Shown here: piece by piece, positions 36,408 to 43,963 of the stretch
Layout of the letters: each line of letters opens with the position of its first letter
Position numbering within the stretch: the first letter of the stretch is position 1
From: Alphaproteobacteria bacterium WMHbin7
Lineage (GTDB): Bacteria; Pseudomonadota; Alphaproteobacteria; Rhodospirillales; WMHbin7
Reading direction: 5' to 3'
Length of the DNA stretch: 44,054 nucleotides
NCBI GenBank assembly: GCA_002753155.1
Contig: PDZW01000025.1
Span: forward strand, 1-44,054
Translations under genes and position numbers: made by a program
Notes under the pieces: model-generated
Seen by the model: only the letters and a program-made list of their open reading frames with translations
Database searches by the model: none
Told to the model about the DNA's origin: nothing

Positions 36408-36812
36408 ATGGATGCTGCTGAATTGAAGGTCGTCCTCGAGCAGCATACGTTGTGGCTGAAGGGGGGATTGGCCGGACAGGACGGGAAGCGGGCCGATTTC
36501 ACCGGCCAGGACCTGCGCGGCGCCGATCTGGTGGGGTGCGATCTGCGCCATGCCGATTTCCGCGAGGCCGACATGTCCAACTGCAAACTGGATCGCGCCA
36601 CCCTGTCTGGATGCAATCTGACCGGAACGCTTTTGCGCAACGTCTCCATGCGGGGCACGATCCTTGAGGGGGCGGATCTTTCGAACGCCGATCTGCGCAT
36701 GGCCGATCTGATGGGGGCGCAGTTGCAAGGTGCCGATTTCTGGCGGACCAATTTGAATGGCTGTCGTATTTCGCCTGTCAATCTGCATGCCGTTCTGCGC
36801 TGCCGTCACTGA
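36408..36812 (+). CDS. Pentapeptide repeat protein
   Basis: The 134-residue protein contains about ten tandem five-residue repeats of the A(D/N)LxX type, e.g. ADFTGQDLRGADLVGCDLRH and ADLSNADLRMADLMGAQLQG, spanning residues about 28-125. Such repeats fold as a right-handed quadrilateral beta-helix. The N-terminal 25 residues form a helix. It has no signal peptide. Pentapeptide proteins have varied roles, including gyrase protection; none is assigned here. It stands 6 bases before gmhA. Confidence 0.88.
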   Translation: MDAAELKVVLEQHTLWLKGGLAGQDGKRADFTGQDLRGADLVGCDLRHADFREADMSNCKLDRATLSGCNLTGTLLRNVSMRGTILEGADLSNADLRMADLMGAQLQGADFWRTNLNGCRISPVNLHAVLRCRH

Positions 36813-36818
36813 GCCGGC

Positions 36819-37394
36819 ATGACGCAAACCGGCCAGCTATTCCAAGATGAAATCGAGCGGCATGCCCATGCCCTGAAGGCCGTGCGCGACCATCTGGCCG
36901 TTCCCTTCCAGGCTCTTGTGGCGGTTTGCCAGAAGTCTCTCTCGAACGGCGGCAAGCTGTTCTTTTTCGGCAATGGCGGCAGTGCCGCCGATGCCCAGCA
37001 TCTGGCCACCGAACTGACCATCCGCTATAAGCGCAACCGCAAGGCCATCGCCGCCCTATCCTTGTCGACCGACACTTCTGCACTGACCGCCTGCGCCAAT
37101 GATTTCGGCTTCGAGCAGGTGTTTTCCCGCCAGATCGAGGCCCTGGCCCGACCGGGTGACGTGGCCATCGGCATCACGACATCGGGCAACAGCCCCAACG
37201 TGACCCTGGCCCTTAAAACCGCCAAGGCGATGGGCTGTGTCGCCGTTGGCCTTTCGGGCCGCGACGGCGGTGCCCTCAAGGGACTGGCCGACCCTTTGCT
37301 GATCGTTCCGGTGGAAGAGACGGCGCGCATTCAGGAGATGCATATCCTGTTGGGTCATATGCTCTGCGAAGCCCTGGAGAGGGCACAATCGTGA
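36819..37394 (+). CDS. gmhA: Sedoheptulose-7-phosphate isomerase
   Basis: GmhA makes D-glycero-D-manno-heptose 7-phosphate, the first step to ADP-heptose for lipopolysaccharide core. The 191-residue SIS-domain protein has FFFGNGGSAADAQHLATEL near residue 48, ALSLSTDTSALTACANDFG near 77, TTSGNSPNV and the final EMHILLGHMLCEALE. Its stop overlaps the GTG start of hldE by four bases, consistent with coordinated heptose synthesis. Confidence 0.96.
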   Translation: MTQTGQLFQDEIERHAHALKAVRDHLAVPFQALVAVCQKSLSNGGKLFFFGNGGSAADAQHLATELTIRYKRNRKAIAALSLSTDTSALTACANDFGFEQVFSRQIEALARPGDVAIGITTSGNSPNVTLALKTAKAMGCVAVGLSGRDGGALKGLADPLLIVPVEETARIQEMHILLGHMLCEALERAQS

Positions 37395-38854
37395 CCGATC
37401 AATCGCAATTGGCCGACTATGTCGGCTTGCTCAAGGACATCCCCGTGCTGGTCGTGGGCGATGTCATGCTGGACCGTTATGTCTATGGCGATGCCAGTCG
37501 GATCTCTCCCGAAGCGCCTATTCCCGTGCTGGCCATCGATCACGAGACGGCGATGCTGGGCGGTGCTGGCAATGTCGTGCGCAATCTGGTCGCCCTGGGT
37601 GCCAAGGTCGAATTCATAAGCGCCATCGGCGACGACCAGGCCGGGCGGGAAGTGCGCCATCTTTTGGAAAGCGAAGAGGGGGTAACCCCTCGTCTGGCCG
37701 TCGAGAGCGGTCGGCGCACTTCGATCAAGACCCGCTTCTGTGCCGGCTCGCAGCAATTGCTGAGAGCCGATCACGAGACCGTGGGGCCTTTGTCGAAGGG
37801 CGGTTGCGACGATATCCTGGAGGCCGTGGCCCGGGGGCTGACGCAGGCGCGCATTCTGATTTTGTCTGATTACGGCAAGGGCGTTCTGTCCGCCCAGACA
37901 TTGCCCGCGCTGATCGACCTGGCCAGCCAGGCGGGAAGGCCCGTGGTGGCCGATCCCAAGGGCATCGACTATGCCCGCTACCGGGGGGCGACCCTGCTCA
38001 CCCCCAACCGGCGTGAATTGGCCGAAGCTACGCAGATGCCGGTCAAGGACGATGCGGCGGTGCTGGCGGCGGCCAACCATCTGATCAAGACATCGGGCGT
38101 TCAGAACGTGCTGGTGACGCGCAGCCAGGATGGCATGAGCCTGGTCGAAGGGGCGGGGGCCGTGCATCACTTGAGCGCCGAGGCCAGGGAAGTATTTGAC
38201 GTGTCGGGGGCGGGCGATACCGTGATCGCCACCTTGTCGGCAGCCCTGGCGGCAGGAGTGCCCTTGGTGGCGGCGGCGCGTCTGGCCAATGCGGCGGCGG
38301 GCATCGTTGTCGGTAAGGTGGGCACCGCCGTCGTTCATCCCGAGGAATTGGTGGCCGCCTTCCATCATCAGGATTTGTGGCAGGCCGAATCCAATCTGGC
38401 CAGCCTGGATCAAGCCCGAGAGCGCGTGGCCGCCTGGAAGCGCAAGGGCTTCAAGGTGGGCTTCACCAACGGCTGCTTCGATCTGTTGCATCCGGGTCAT
38501 GTTTCCCTGCTGGCCCAGGCCAGGGCCGCCTGCGACAAGCTGGTGGTGGGCTTGAACAGCGATGCCTCGGTCGCCCGCCTCAAGGGCCCCACGCGCCCCG
38601 TTCAGTCGGAGGCGGCCCGGGCCGCCGTGCTGGCCTCGCTGGCCTCGGTCGATCTGGTGGTCATCTTCGGCGAGGATACGCCGCTTAAGACCATCGAGAG
38701 CCTAAGGCCCGATCTCTTGGTCAAGGGGGCCGACTACAGCGTTGACAAGGTGGTGGGGGCGGATTTGGTGCAGGGCTGGGGCGGGCGCGTTCTGCTGGCC
38801 GATCTGGCTCAGGGCCACAGCACCTCGGCCACCATAGCCCGCTTAAAATCATGA
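37391..38854 (+). CDS. hldE: Bifunctional heptose kinase/adenylyltransferase HldE
   Basis: This 487-residue fusion enzyme performs two steps of ADP-heptose synthesis. The N-terminal PfkB-type kinase domain (about 10-315) has LVVGDVMLDRYVYGDASRIS, MLGGAGNVVRNL and the catalytic DVSGAGDTVIATLSAAL. The C-terminal nucleotidyltransferase domain (about 345-487) has GFTNGCFDLLHPGHVSLL with the H-x-G-H motif. It starts with GTG 37391, overlapping gmhA. With GmhA it supports lipopolysaccharide core synthesis. Confidence 0.97.
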   Translation: MTDQSQLADYVGLLKDIPVLVVGDVMLDRYVYGDASRISPEAPIPVLAIDHETAMLGGAGNVVRNLVALGAKVEFISAIGDDQAGREVRHLLESEEGVTPRLAVESGRRTSIKTRFCAGSQQLLRADHETVGPLSKGGCDDILEAVARGLTQARILILSDYGKGVLSAQTLPALIDLASQAGRPVVADPKGIDYARYRGATLLTPNRRELAEATQMPVKDDAAVLAAANHLIKTSGVQNVLVTRSQDGMSLVEGAGAVHHLSAEAREVFDVSGAGDTVIATLSAALAAGVPLVAAARLANAAAGIVVGKVGTAVVHPEELVAAFHHQDLWQAESNLASLDQARERVAAWKRKGFKVGFTNGCFDLLHPGHVSLLAQARAACDKLVVGLNSDASVARLKGPTRPVQSEAARAAVLASLASVDLVVIFGEDTPLKTIESLRPDLLVKGADYSVDKVVGADLVQGWGGRVLLADLAQGHSTSATIARLKS

Positions 38855-38960
38855 GTTAAAACAGGCGATTGTCGCCAGGAAGCCCCGTCAAGCCCTTTTA
38901 GATCATGACTTGGGAAGGGATCGGGAACATAATAACCCTCAGCCTCTGTTCAAGAGGCGT

Positions 38961-39019
38961 TGCCTTCCTACCGGTCATGGGGTAAAGAGTTCCGCCCTTT
39001 AAGACCCCGAGGGAAGGCA
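38961..39019 (+). promoter_or_regulatory. Structured 5' leader of hpf
   Basis: TGCCTTCC (38961-38968) pairs with GGAAGGCA (39012-39019), and inside it GGGGT (38979-38983) pairs with ACCCC (39004-39008) and AAAG (38984-38987) with CTTT (38997-39000). This nested stem ends 24 bases before the hpf start and just ahead of the ribosome site AAGGAGA. A further hairpin GCCTCT/AGAGGC lies at 38942-38958. The structure may control hpf translation, but no known riboswitch is recognised. Confidence 0.5.
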
Positions 39020-39043
39020 GAATCCAGTTCCAAGGAGACGTTG

Positions 39044-39385
39044 ATGCAGAATTCCGTGCAAATCGCATTTCACGGCATTGATCATTCCGACGCGGTTGAA
39101 ACCCGTATCCGTGAGAAAGTCGCCAAGCTCGAACAGTTCTGTGACCGTATCACGAATTGCCGGGTCGTCGTCGAGATGCATCACCGCAACACCTCCAGCC
39201 TGCATCACAAGGGTGAGCCTTACCACATCAACATCGACATCACGGTGCCGGGCGACAAGATCGTCGTCAAGCGCGCCCCTAAGGATCCGCATGTACACGA
39301 GGACATCGGCGTGGCCCTGCGCGACGCTTTTTCCATCGCGGAACGCCAGTTGAAGGACTATACCCGCAAGCTGCGCGGCGAGTGA
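39044..39385 (+). CDS. hpf: Ribosome hibernation promoting factor (short form)
   Basis: From ATG 39044, after AAGGAGA, the protein has 113 residues and matches the S30AE/HPF family: MQNSVQIAFHGIDHSDAVE, NCRVVVEMHH and HVHEDIGVALRDAFSIAERQ. HPF proteins bind the 30S subunit in stationary phase and form inactive ribosome dimers. The short length lacks the C-terminal dimerisation domain of long HPF. A structured leader precedes it. Confidence 0.94.
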   Translation: MQNSVQIAFHGIDHSDAVETRIREKVAKLEQFCDRITNCRVVVEMHHRNTSSLHHKGEPYHINIDITVPGDKIVVKRAPKDPHVHEDIGVALRDAFSIAERQLKDYTRKLRGE

Positions 39386-39452
39386 TCCTTGAAGAATGAC
39401 TGTCGGGGGCGGGGGCCGGGGTGGCCCTCGCCCCCGATGCGTTTGGGGGGCG

Positions 39453-40064
39453 TCACTTCATATTGAAGGTGGGTTGGGGATTGCATGAAACCCCGTCGAG
39501 GCGCCATCGATTCCCCTCTCGGATCATCTTGTATGTCGCAAGGATTTCGGGGAATTGAGGCCATTTGTACGAGATCAGAGCGAAATCGCTCATCGCCTTT
39601 TCCGTCTTGTACTCATACTGCCCATTGTTGATGTCCTGGCTACAGGTAACAGGGTTTATGTCGAGTCCGCAAATCTCGCCGTTTCGATAAACGCCTTCGC
39701 AATTCTTCTGGACTTCCTTCTTCTCCGTCTCGGCCCAGGAATCTTGCAAGGAGGAACTGAAGAAGCGAGAGAAGCGCCGATCCAACTTTCTGTCGCGCCA
39801 GGGCGCTTTGATGGCAAACTCGAATAAACCGTCCTCCTGCTCTGCCAGGATGATGATTGAATGCAAGGCGCTCTCAGCAGGCGTTGTTGCAGGATGGAAG
39901 TTCGCTGAGGCGATGGAGGAAGATAGATGTTCGCCCGCTTGAACACCGGGTGTCAGAAGGCAAGCGAGCAGCAAGAGGCTAAGGGATGCGGCGATAGACG
40001 GTATGGGACGGCTGATGGTTTCGAGCTTCGCCCCAGCAGAAACGTCGTCGTGCGATAGCGTCAC
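39453..40064 (-). CDS. Exported DUF3828-like protein, possible immunity protein
   Basis: The frame starts with GTG 40064, which overlaps the stop of an upstream gene fragment (GTGA). It gives 203 residues with a hydrophobic signal-like segment (IAASLSLLLLACLLTPGVQA, near 24-43). The mature part has INPVTCSQDINNGQYEYKTE and ATYKMIREGNRWRLDGVSC near the C-terminus, a pattern recalling DUF3828. It lies last in a minus-strand row of small exported genes at the edge of the effector island, so an immunity role is possible. That role is inference from position. Confidence 0.65.
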   Translation of the reverse strand: MTLSHDDVSAGAKLETISRPIPSIAASLSLLLLACLLTPGVQAGEHLSSSIASANFHPATTPAESALHSIIILAEQEDGLFEFAIKAPWRDRKLDRRFSRFFSSSLQDSWAETEKKEVQKNCEGVYRNGEICGLDINPVTCSQDINNGQYEYKTEKAMSDFALISYKWPQFPEILATYKMIREGNRWRLDGVSCNPQPTFNMK

Positions 40065-40148
40065 TTCAGCTCCAGTGCGGGCACTTGCGCGTCGTCAGAG
40101 ATGCACCAGACGTCGAGCCATTCCAGCGGTTTCTTTCTTGAATCGTAA
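40061..40148 (-). pseudogene. C-terminal remnant of an immunity-like gene
   Basis: The last 29 or so codons read NYDSRKKPLEWLDVWCISDD and end AQVPALELK-stop, matching the end of the intact gene at 42037-42450 (PRKPTEWLDVWCISDDAQ). The nucleotide match is near-perfect from about 40063 to 40124. The N-terminal part is missing; upstream lies the stop of a short ORF. It is a leftover of a second copy, showing rearrangement of immunity genes. Confidence 0.8.
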
Positions 40149-40241
40149 TTATGCATGGCTGCTGACCGTGATCGTCAGCGTATCACCATCATCCCAGCTA
40201 TAGATCGTGCTGTCGCCCAAATCGTTTTGATATTGATCCAT
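40149..40241 (-). CDS. Short ORF of 30 residues, possible truncated gene start
   Basis: ATG 40241, behind GGGAGGG, opens a frame reading MDQYQNDLGDSTIYSWDDGD followed by TLTITVSSHA and a TAA stop. The sequence is acidic and beta-prone and looks like the beginning of a larger protein cut off by the junction with the immunity remnant at 40148. It begins 11 bases after the chimeric gene. Whether it makes a functional peptide is unknown. Confidence 0.4.
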   Translation of the reverse strand: MDQYQNDLGDSTIYSWDDGDTLTITVSSHA

Positions 40242-40252
40242 GGCGCCCTCCC

Positions 40253-41188
40253 TCAGAAATGTTTCACGGTCTGGGTTTTCGGATCAATCAGCATCAAGAG
40301 ATTGCCGTCAGGATCGTGCAACAGGTAGGAATACCAACGCTGGCGCTTCGTGCCCGGCGAACAGCCGAACCAGTCGGCATATTCCCTAGAGCAACTTCCT
40401 TTGATACAGACCAGCTCATCAATCGGAAAATAGCGGCAGAGACCGAGCAGCATTTCCTCGATATGTCGAAGCTGGTTAACATCGACCTTCTTAGGATCGA
40501 TGAGAATGGTTAAACCTCCTCCCGACACCTGATTAGTGCGTTGCAATTTCTCAAAATATTTCCATTCGCCACTTAAAATAAAGCAATTTTGTTGCCATTC
40601 AGGAATTCTTGGGTCGACACTACATTTTTTGTTCCCTAATAAGCGGTTTACTTCCGAGACGGTAAGTTCGGATGTATTCTTCCTTTCTGGATAAAAGTGA
40701 GCAAATTCAGGAAGAGCTAATTCAGCGTTTATAATACGGAGTTCCATTCCTGAATAACTTGGCCTCTCCATAGCCATCCCCACCGGCCCACATCCTGAAA
40801 TCATCACCATCATCAGCAACATCAACGCCACGCCCACGCCGCCGATGTTGTTGCGCGCCGCCGCGATGATACCCAGCACGCTGGTGGCGTGGTTCTGATC
40901 ATCGGGTGCTGTGGCCATGGGATCATTATCGCCCGTGGTAAAATCGTAATCGCGTGTGGTGTCGTAATTGGCGATCAGGTCGGGATTGCTGACTTCGGCG
41001 GCGCCATCCAGATTGCCCACCAGCACGCCCGCACCGGTGTAATCCTCCCAAACGGCGGGGGCATCTTTTCCCCGCCTGGGTGCAACAGGCTCAAGCTGAG
41101 ACCTAAGGGCGTCACCGGGACTGAAAGCGCTTCCCCTGCGCTGCCCAGAGGGGGCCAAAGGATCATTGTCGGCATAAATCAGGCTCAT
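40253..41188 (-). CDS. Chimeric protein: effector leader, S8-protease N-terminal fragment, lipoprotein-like body
   Basis: From ATG 41188 the protein has 311 residues in three parts. Residues 1-40 (MSLIYADNDPLAP... to AFSPGDALRSQLEPVAP) are the leader shared with the amidase gene at 42470-43963. Residues about 50-121 are the start of an S8 subtilase, with Asp61 in VLVGNLDGAAE and His100 in QNHATS; the catalytic Ser part is absent. Residues from about 122 begin MLLMMVMISGCG, a lipobox-like sequence, then a Cys-containing body with no recognised domain. An internal ATG at 40822 could start the lipoprotein separately, but no ribosome site is obvious. The S8 part cannot be an active protease. Confidence 0.7.
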   Translation of the reverse strand: MSLIYADNDPLAPSGQRRGSAFSPGDALRSQLEPVAPRRGKDAPAVWEDYTGAGVLVGNLDGAAEVSNPDLIANYDTTRDYDFTTGDNDPMATAPDDQNHATSVLGIIAAARNNIGGVGVALMLLMMVMISGCGPVGMAMERPSYSGMELRIINAELALPEFAHFYPERKNTSELTVSEVNRLLGNKKCSVDPRIPEWQQNCFILSGEWKYFEKLQRTNQVSGGGLTILIDPKKVDVNQLRHIEEMLLGLCRYFPIDELVCIKGSCSREYADWFGCSPGTKRQRWYSYLLHDPDGNLLMLIDPKTQTVKHF

Positions 41189-41279
41189 GGCGTCACCACA
41201 GGCAAAGATTACGACGAACCGACGAATAAACCCGCGAAAGGCGATAGTCAAGCAGGACATTCCTAATGGAGACAATAAT
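41161..41279 (-). repeat. Promoter-leader cassette, copy A
   Basis: This 119-bp segment is identical, apart from one base, to 43936-44054. It contains the first codons (MSLIYADND), the ribosome site GGTGA and a candidate promoter: TTGACT (41251-41246) and TATTCG (41228-41223), 17 bases apart on the minus strand. The upstream non-coding part is as well conserved as the coding part, suggesting recent duplication or gene conversion. Confidence 0.85.
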
Positions 41280-41421
41280 CATACTGCGGCAACCGGGGGT
41301 AGTTTAAGGGGCATGTAAAGTAGAGACGTCCCTGTCAGAGGAGAGGGGATTGAGGGGGGAGAAGAACAGCATAAGCAGGAATAAGGCTTCACGCGGGATG
41401 TGGCTTGGGTAAACTCCTGCC

Positions 41422-42036
41422 ATGCCTTTGCCCTTCAAGCCCTCGCCCGTCACCCGCCGTCGTTTCGCCCAGTTCGCAGCCAACCGGCGCGGCTCGTGGT
41501 CGCTGGGCCTGTTCCTGATTCTGTTCGCACTTACCTTGTTCGCTGAACTGATTGCCAACGACCGGCCTTTGCTGGTGCGCTATGATGAGGCCTTTTACCT
41601 GCCGGTGCTGGTGGATTATCCCGAAACCACCTTCGGCGGCGATTTCCCCACCGATGCCGATTTCCGCGATCCCTTCATCAAGGACAGAATCGAGGCCAAG
41701 GGCTGGGCCGTCTGGCCGCCCGTCCGATTCAGCTTTGATACCATCAATCACGACCTGCCGGTTCCGGCACCAGCACCACCTTCGGCGGAAAATTGGCTGG
41801 GCACCGACGATCAGGGGCGCGATGTGATGGCTCGCCTGATCTATGGCTTGCGCGTCTCGATCCTGTTCGGCCTGCTGCTGACCGTGATCTCCTCGGCGGT
41901 GGGGGTGGCGGCGGGCGCCGTGCAGGGCTATTTCGCGTCCTCACTTACGGTAAGGAATATTCTCGAATTTCCTGATCCGTGTTTCGACGGCACGAAAACG
42001 ATCCTCGGTGCTTCTGGTCACATTTCCTTTGCCTAG
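41422..42036 (+). pseudogene. yejE: Truncated yejE (ABC transporter permease)
   Basis: The first 172 codons match the start of YejE, the inner-membrane permease of the YejABEF microcin C/oligopeptide importer: one N-terminal membrane helix (about 28-46), FGGDFPTDADFRDPFI, LGTDDQGRDVMARLIYG and GVAAGAVQGYFA. Homology stops at 41937, and the frame then runs 32 unrelated codons to a stop at 42036. The other membrane helices are lost, and no yejA, yejB or yejF flanks it. It appears to be broken by the effector island, so it is called a pseudogene. Confidence 0.85.
41941..42021 (-). CDS. Short ORF after the immunity-like gene
   Basis: GTG 42021, behind AAAGGAAAT, opens a 26-residue frame (MTRSTEDRFRAVETRIRKFE then NIPYRK) that stops just at the junction with yejE. 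It may be the start of a gene cut off by the rearrangement, or chance. The reading frame is supported only by the ribosome site and the lack of alternatives. Confidence 0.3.
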   Translation of the reverse strand: MTRSTEDRFRAVETRIRKFENIPYRK

Positions 42037-42450
42037 TCACTTCTGCTCCGGTGCGGGCACTTGCGCGTCGTCAGAGATGCACCAGACGTCGAGCCATTCC
42101 GTGGGCTTTCTTGGATCAATGTCGTTGATTGTTTTTCCACAGCGGATCAAATAACCAGGTATTGGAATCTCGATTCTCGACCTGTCCTTGAACTCGCACA
42201 TCAGCACAGCCTTGTTGGTGCGATAGCTCGCGAATTCATACACTACGTATCTGAGGCCCTTATTATTATTTTCCCTATCCGCCTCAGTGCGCGTTGGGTA
42301 TCCGTCTGGGTAGGGCTCCCCATAATGAAAGCGAATTTCGGGATTGCCCTGTTTGCGAAGAGGGCATGACGTTTTGATCTCTCCGGCAAAAGCAGGGCCG
42401 TCGTTAAAGGCCATCAGGATTGAAAAAGAAAGGAGAAGTTTCAGGGTCAC
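42037..42450 (-). CDS. Periplasmic immunity-like protein
   Basis: The 137-residue protein starts at GTG 42450 after AGGGAG. A signal peptide (MTLKLLLSFSILMAFNDG, cleavage near AFA-GEI) is followed by a beta-rich mature part with four or five Cys, including KTSCPLR, VLMCEFKDRSRIEIPIPGYL, IRCGKTI and VWCISDD. The small, secreted, disulfide-bonded type and its position right behind the amidase gene suggest that it protects the cell from that enzyme. A vague likeness to STY0757-type proteins was noted. A second, truncated copy occurs at 40061-40148. Confidence 0.6.
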   Translation of the reverse strand: MTLKLLLSFSILMAFNDGPAFAGEIKTSCPLRKQGNPEIRFHYGEPYPDGYPTRTEADRENNNKGLRYVVYEFASYRTNKAVLMCEFKDRSRIEIPIPGYLIRCGKTINDIDPRKPTEWLDVWCISDDAQVPAPEQK

Positions 42451-42469
42451 ATCACGAACTCCCTAAGGT

Positions 42470-43963
42470 CTATTTTCCCTTACGGATAACGGAATAGTTA
42501 TCCATCCGGCTCGAATACACTCTCGATGGATCATTGAATGAAAAAAATCTTTTATCCGCAGCATCATTCTTATTCTGATCCAGCACCCAATAATCCTTCT
42601 TACCGTTCTGTTCGCCGGGTTTGATGACAATGGCGGCATGGTTTCCGGTGTCGTTATTCTGATACTTGCCGTCCTTGAAGGTAGCGATTGCCGTGCCCGG
42701 GGCAAGAGGAGGATCGTCCGGTCCCTTGATTTTCTCACCCTCCTTCCAGTCTTTTGCGGCTCCGATGTCGGGTATGGCATGCTTGACCAGCGCCACGCAT
42801 TGCTTGCTGCCCGCATCGGGGCCAGAGGACAGATACCCATCCTTGGTTTCCTTCAGCAGGTCATCGACGCTCTTTCCTGCCACCCATCCGTCAGCGGGCT
42901 TTCGGGCGGTTCCTGCGTCCTTGCCCGGCGCTCCATCACCATTTTCAGGCGGCTGGGTCGAGGCAGGTTCGTTGGCGTCATTCCCGCTGCCGCCGTCCTT
43001 GCCGTTCCCGCCGCTCGCGGCGTCCCCACCAGCACCACCGCCTTCGCCCGCGTCGTTCAGAGCCATGCGATGATTCCCCGTGTCCTTGTCGGGATAATAA
43101 GGCTCTGCTTTTGGCGGCGGGACGGGTTCTTTGATATTGAGAACCATCTTTTGCCGCCAATCCTCCTTGCGAATACCCACGGGCGGAACATCCGGCACCT
43201 CGCCGCCCAGAAAATCGCGCGCCTTGTCGGCAGGCAGATGACTGAGGATACCCCAGGCGAAGCTGTGGGCGCGTTTGGGGTCAAGTTCGTTGATCTGCAA
43301 AACCAGATCGCGATTGCGCAAGATGCCTGCCTCGCCATTGTCTTGGATATCGCGCGCCACGAATTGATCGAGCCCGTCATCCGAGGCCCTGCCCAGCAGA
43401 AACTGCGCGGTACGTCGGTTGGCCGCCTGTGTGCCCTCCGCCACGCCCTCGGGAGGAGTGATGTCCAAGGGCGGCGGTTTATGGGTGAGTAATCCGGGCT
43501 CACCCAGCTTCAACGCATCATGGTGGGCATCGATCTCGGCCAGCGAAGGCACCGCGAAGCCCTTGAAGGAATCGGCCAGATCGCCTTCCAGGCTGGCGAT
43601 GGTGGGGCCGCCCGGATTGAGCAGACCGTCAACCTTCAAGCCCTTGCGCTTCTGATAGGTCCGCACCGCCCCCTCGGCCCGGCTGCCCCACCAGCCGGTG
43701 GGGCCATCGGTGCGTCCGATATCGTAATCGCCCGCCCGGCCCAGCAGGGTCTCCACCCGCAACACATCAGGGCGCCGGTTGGGGGCCGGATGCGGCCCCA
43801 CCGGAGAGCCCAAGGAAAACCAGCCCTCATTGGGAGTATCTTTTCCCGGCCTGGGCGCAACCGGCTCAAGCTGGGAACGAAGGATATCTCCCGGACTGAA
43901 AGCGCGGCCCCTCTGCTGTCCAGCCGGGGCTAAAGGATCGTTGTCGGCATAAATCAGGCTCAT
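42470..43963 (-). CDS. Putative secreted effector: peptidoglycan-binding domain plus BPSL0067-type amidase
   Basis: From ATG 43963 the protein has 497 residues. Residues 1-45 are the shared leader (MSLIYADNDPLAPAGQQRGR...). Residues about 66-127 form a peptidoglycan-binding domain (VLRVETLLGR and GAVRTYQKRKGLKVDGLL). A helical middle part and a Gly/Asp/Pro-rich linker lead to the C-terminal domain (about 385-497), which matches BPSL0067 NlpC/P60-like amidases: Cys389 in KQCVALVKH, PGTAIATFKDGKY and His442 in GNHAAIVI. It probably cleaves cell-wall peptides. No classical signal peptide is seen; a longer frame (to 44050) starts with TTG and lies in the promoter repeat. The downstream periplasmic gene is a likely immunity partner. 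Confidence 0.75.
   Translation of the reverse strand: MSLIYADNDPLAPAGQQRGRAFSPGDILRSQLEPVAPRPGKDTPNEGWFSLGSPVGPHPAPNRRPDVLRVETLLGRAGDYDIGRTDGPTGWWGSRAEGAVRTYQKRKGLKVDGLLNPGGPTIASLEGDLADSFKGFAVPSLAEIDAHHDALKLGEPGLLTHKPPPLDITPPEGVAEGTQAANRRTAQFLLGRASDDGLDQFVARDIQDNGEAGILRNRDLVLQINELDPKRAHSFAWGILSHLPADKARDFLGGEVPDVPPVGIRKEDWRQKMVLNIKEPVPPPKAEPYYPDKDTGNHRMALNDAGEGGGAGGDAASGGNGKDGGSGNDANEPASTQPPENGDGAPGKDAGTARKPADGWVAGKSVDDLLKETKDGYLSSGPDAGSKQCVALVKHAIPDIGAAKDWKEGEKIKGPDDPPLAPGTAIATFKDGKYQNNDTGNHAAIVIKPGEQNGKKDYWVLDQNKNDAADKRFFSFNDPSRVYSSRMDNYSVIRKGK

Noticed and set aside
37355..38500. 381-codon frame antisense to hldE
   Set aside because: Shadow of the kinase domain coding sequence; the sense protein has all family motifs.
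38900..38940. Heat-shock sigma promoter upstream of hpf
   Set aside because: CTTGGG and CATAAT are present, but the spacing does not fit the consensus.
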